Made by a program: the position numbers and the translations under genes. Shown in pieces: positions 7,973 through 8,121 of a stretch of DNA of 8,121 nucleotides. The notes beneath the pieces were generated by a model, which did no database searches, was not told the DNA's origin, and worked only from the letters and a program-made list of their open reading frames with translations. The stretch comes from Rickettsia typhi (GTDB lineage: Bacteria; Pseudomonadota; Alphaproteobacteria; Rickettsiales; UBA1997): positions 1-8,121 of the forward strand of contig CAMDGT010000047.1 of the NCBI GenBank assembly GCA_945898025.1, read 5' to 3'. Position 1 is the stretch's first letter. The number at the start of each line of letters is the position of its first letter.

Positions 7973-8121
7973 ATGGCAAAAGACACAACTAATAATGATA
8001 CTATGGCACCAGTGATGATGAGCAATAAAGCTTCATCTTCATTTCAAGGAGCAGAACCTTCTCCTGCTCAGAATGGTGATAATCATGCAACTGGTCGGGA
8101 TGTGACTTTGGTGAGTCTTGG
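7973..8121 (+). CDS. N-terminal part of an unrecognised polar protein (3' end outside window)
   Basis: An ATG at 7973 opens a frame that stays open to the window end, giving 49 full codons. AGGA (7963-7966) stands six bases before the ATG as a Shine-Dalgarno sequence, and a promoter-like pair lies upstream. The start MAKDTTNNDTMAPVMMSNKA is rich in Ser, Thr, Asn, Met and small residues, with no signal peptide or membrane segment. This suggests a disordered N-terminal tail before a folded domain that begins near GRDVTLVSLG. Its G+C is higher than the flanking spacer, as expected of coding DNA. No family is recognised from this part alone. Confidence 0.62.
   Translation, partial: MAKDTTNNDTMAPVMMSNKASSSFQGAEPSPAQNGDNHATGRDVTLVSL

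Overview
The window comes from an AT-rich genome that is most probably alphaproteobacterial. MreB and the LeuA C-terminus both read as alphaproteobacterial. From general knowledge of the group, leuA lying just upstream of mreB is an arrangement often seen there. The strong A+T bias and the dispersed short palindromic repeats fit a Rickettsiales- or Holosporales-like lineage. A leucine biosynthesis gene argues against the most reduced members. The lineage is inference; only the genes and composition are seen.

Layout, all genes on the + strand: (1) bases 1-420, the 3' end of leuA (2-isopropylmalate synthase). (2) 492-3503 and 3531-5393, a complete Type III restriction-modification pair, with the restriction/helicase subunit (res) first and the DNA-adenine methyltransferase (mod) second. 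(3) 5394-5980, a long non-coding stretch with a probable gene remnant (5483-5621) and, close to mreB, a tandem array of a 12-base A/T+G unit. (4) 5981-7021, mreB with a strong ribosome binding site. (5) 7022-7480, a spacer with no recognisable gene. (6) 7481-7687, a small unrecognised lysine-rich ORF. (7) about 7713-7866, a small palindromic repeat element sharing short blocks with the reverse complement of the array before mreB. (8) 7973 to the window end, the start of an unrecognised polar protein.

Res and Mod should form one defence complex. Mod marks one strand of an asymmetric site. Res uses ATP to act on unmodified invading DNA and cuts with a PD-(D/E)XK nuclease domain near its C-terminus. 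The pair looks like an accessory module inserted between two housekeeping genes. A sampled line of res (2281-2340) has 12 G+C in 60 bases, against 30 in 60 in a sampled line of mreB (6181-6240). No novel defence system is evident. The points of most interest are the res-before-mod order, the insertion site, the missing mreC after mreB, and the repeat families on both sides of mreB.
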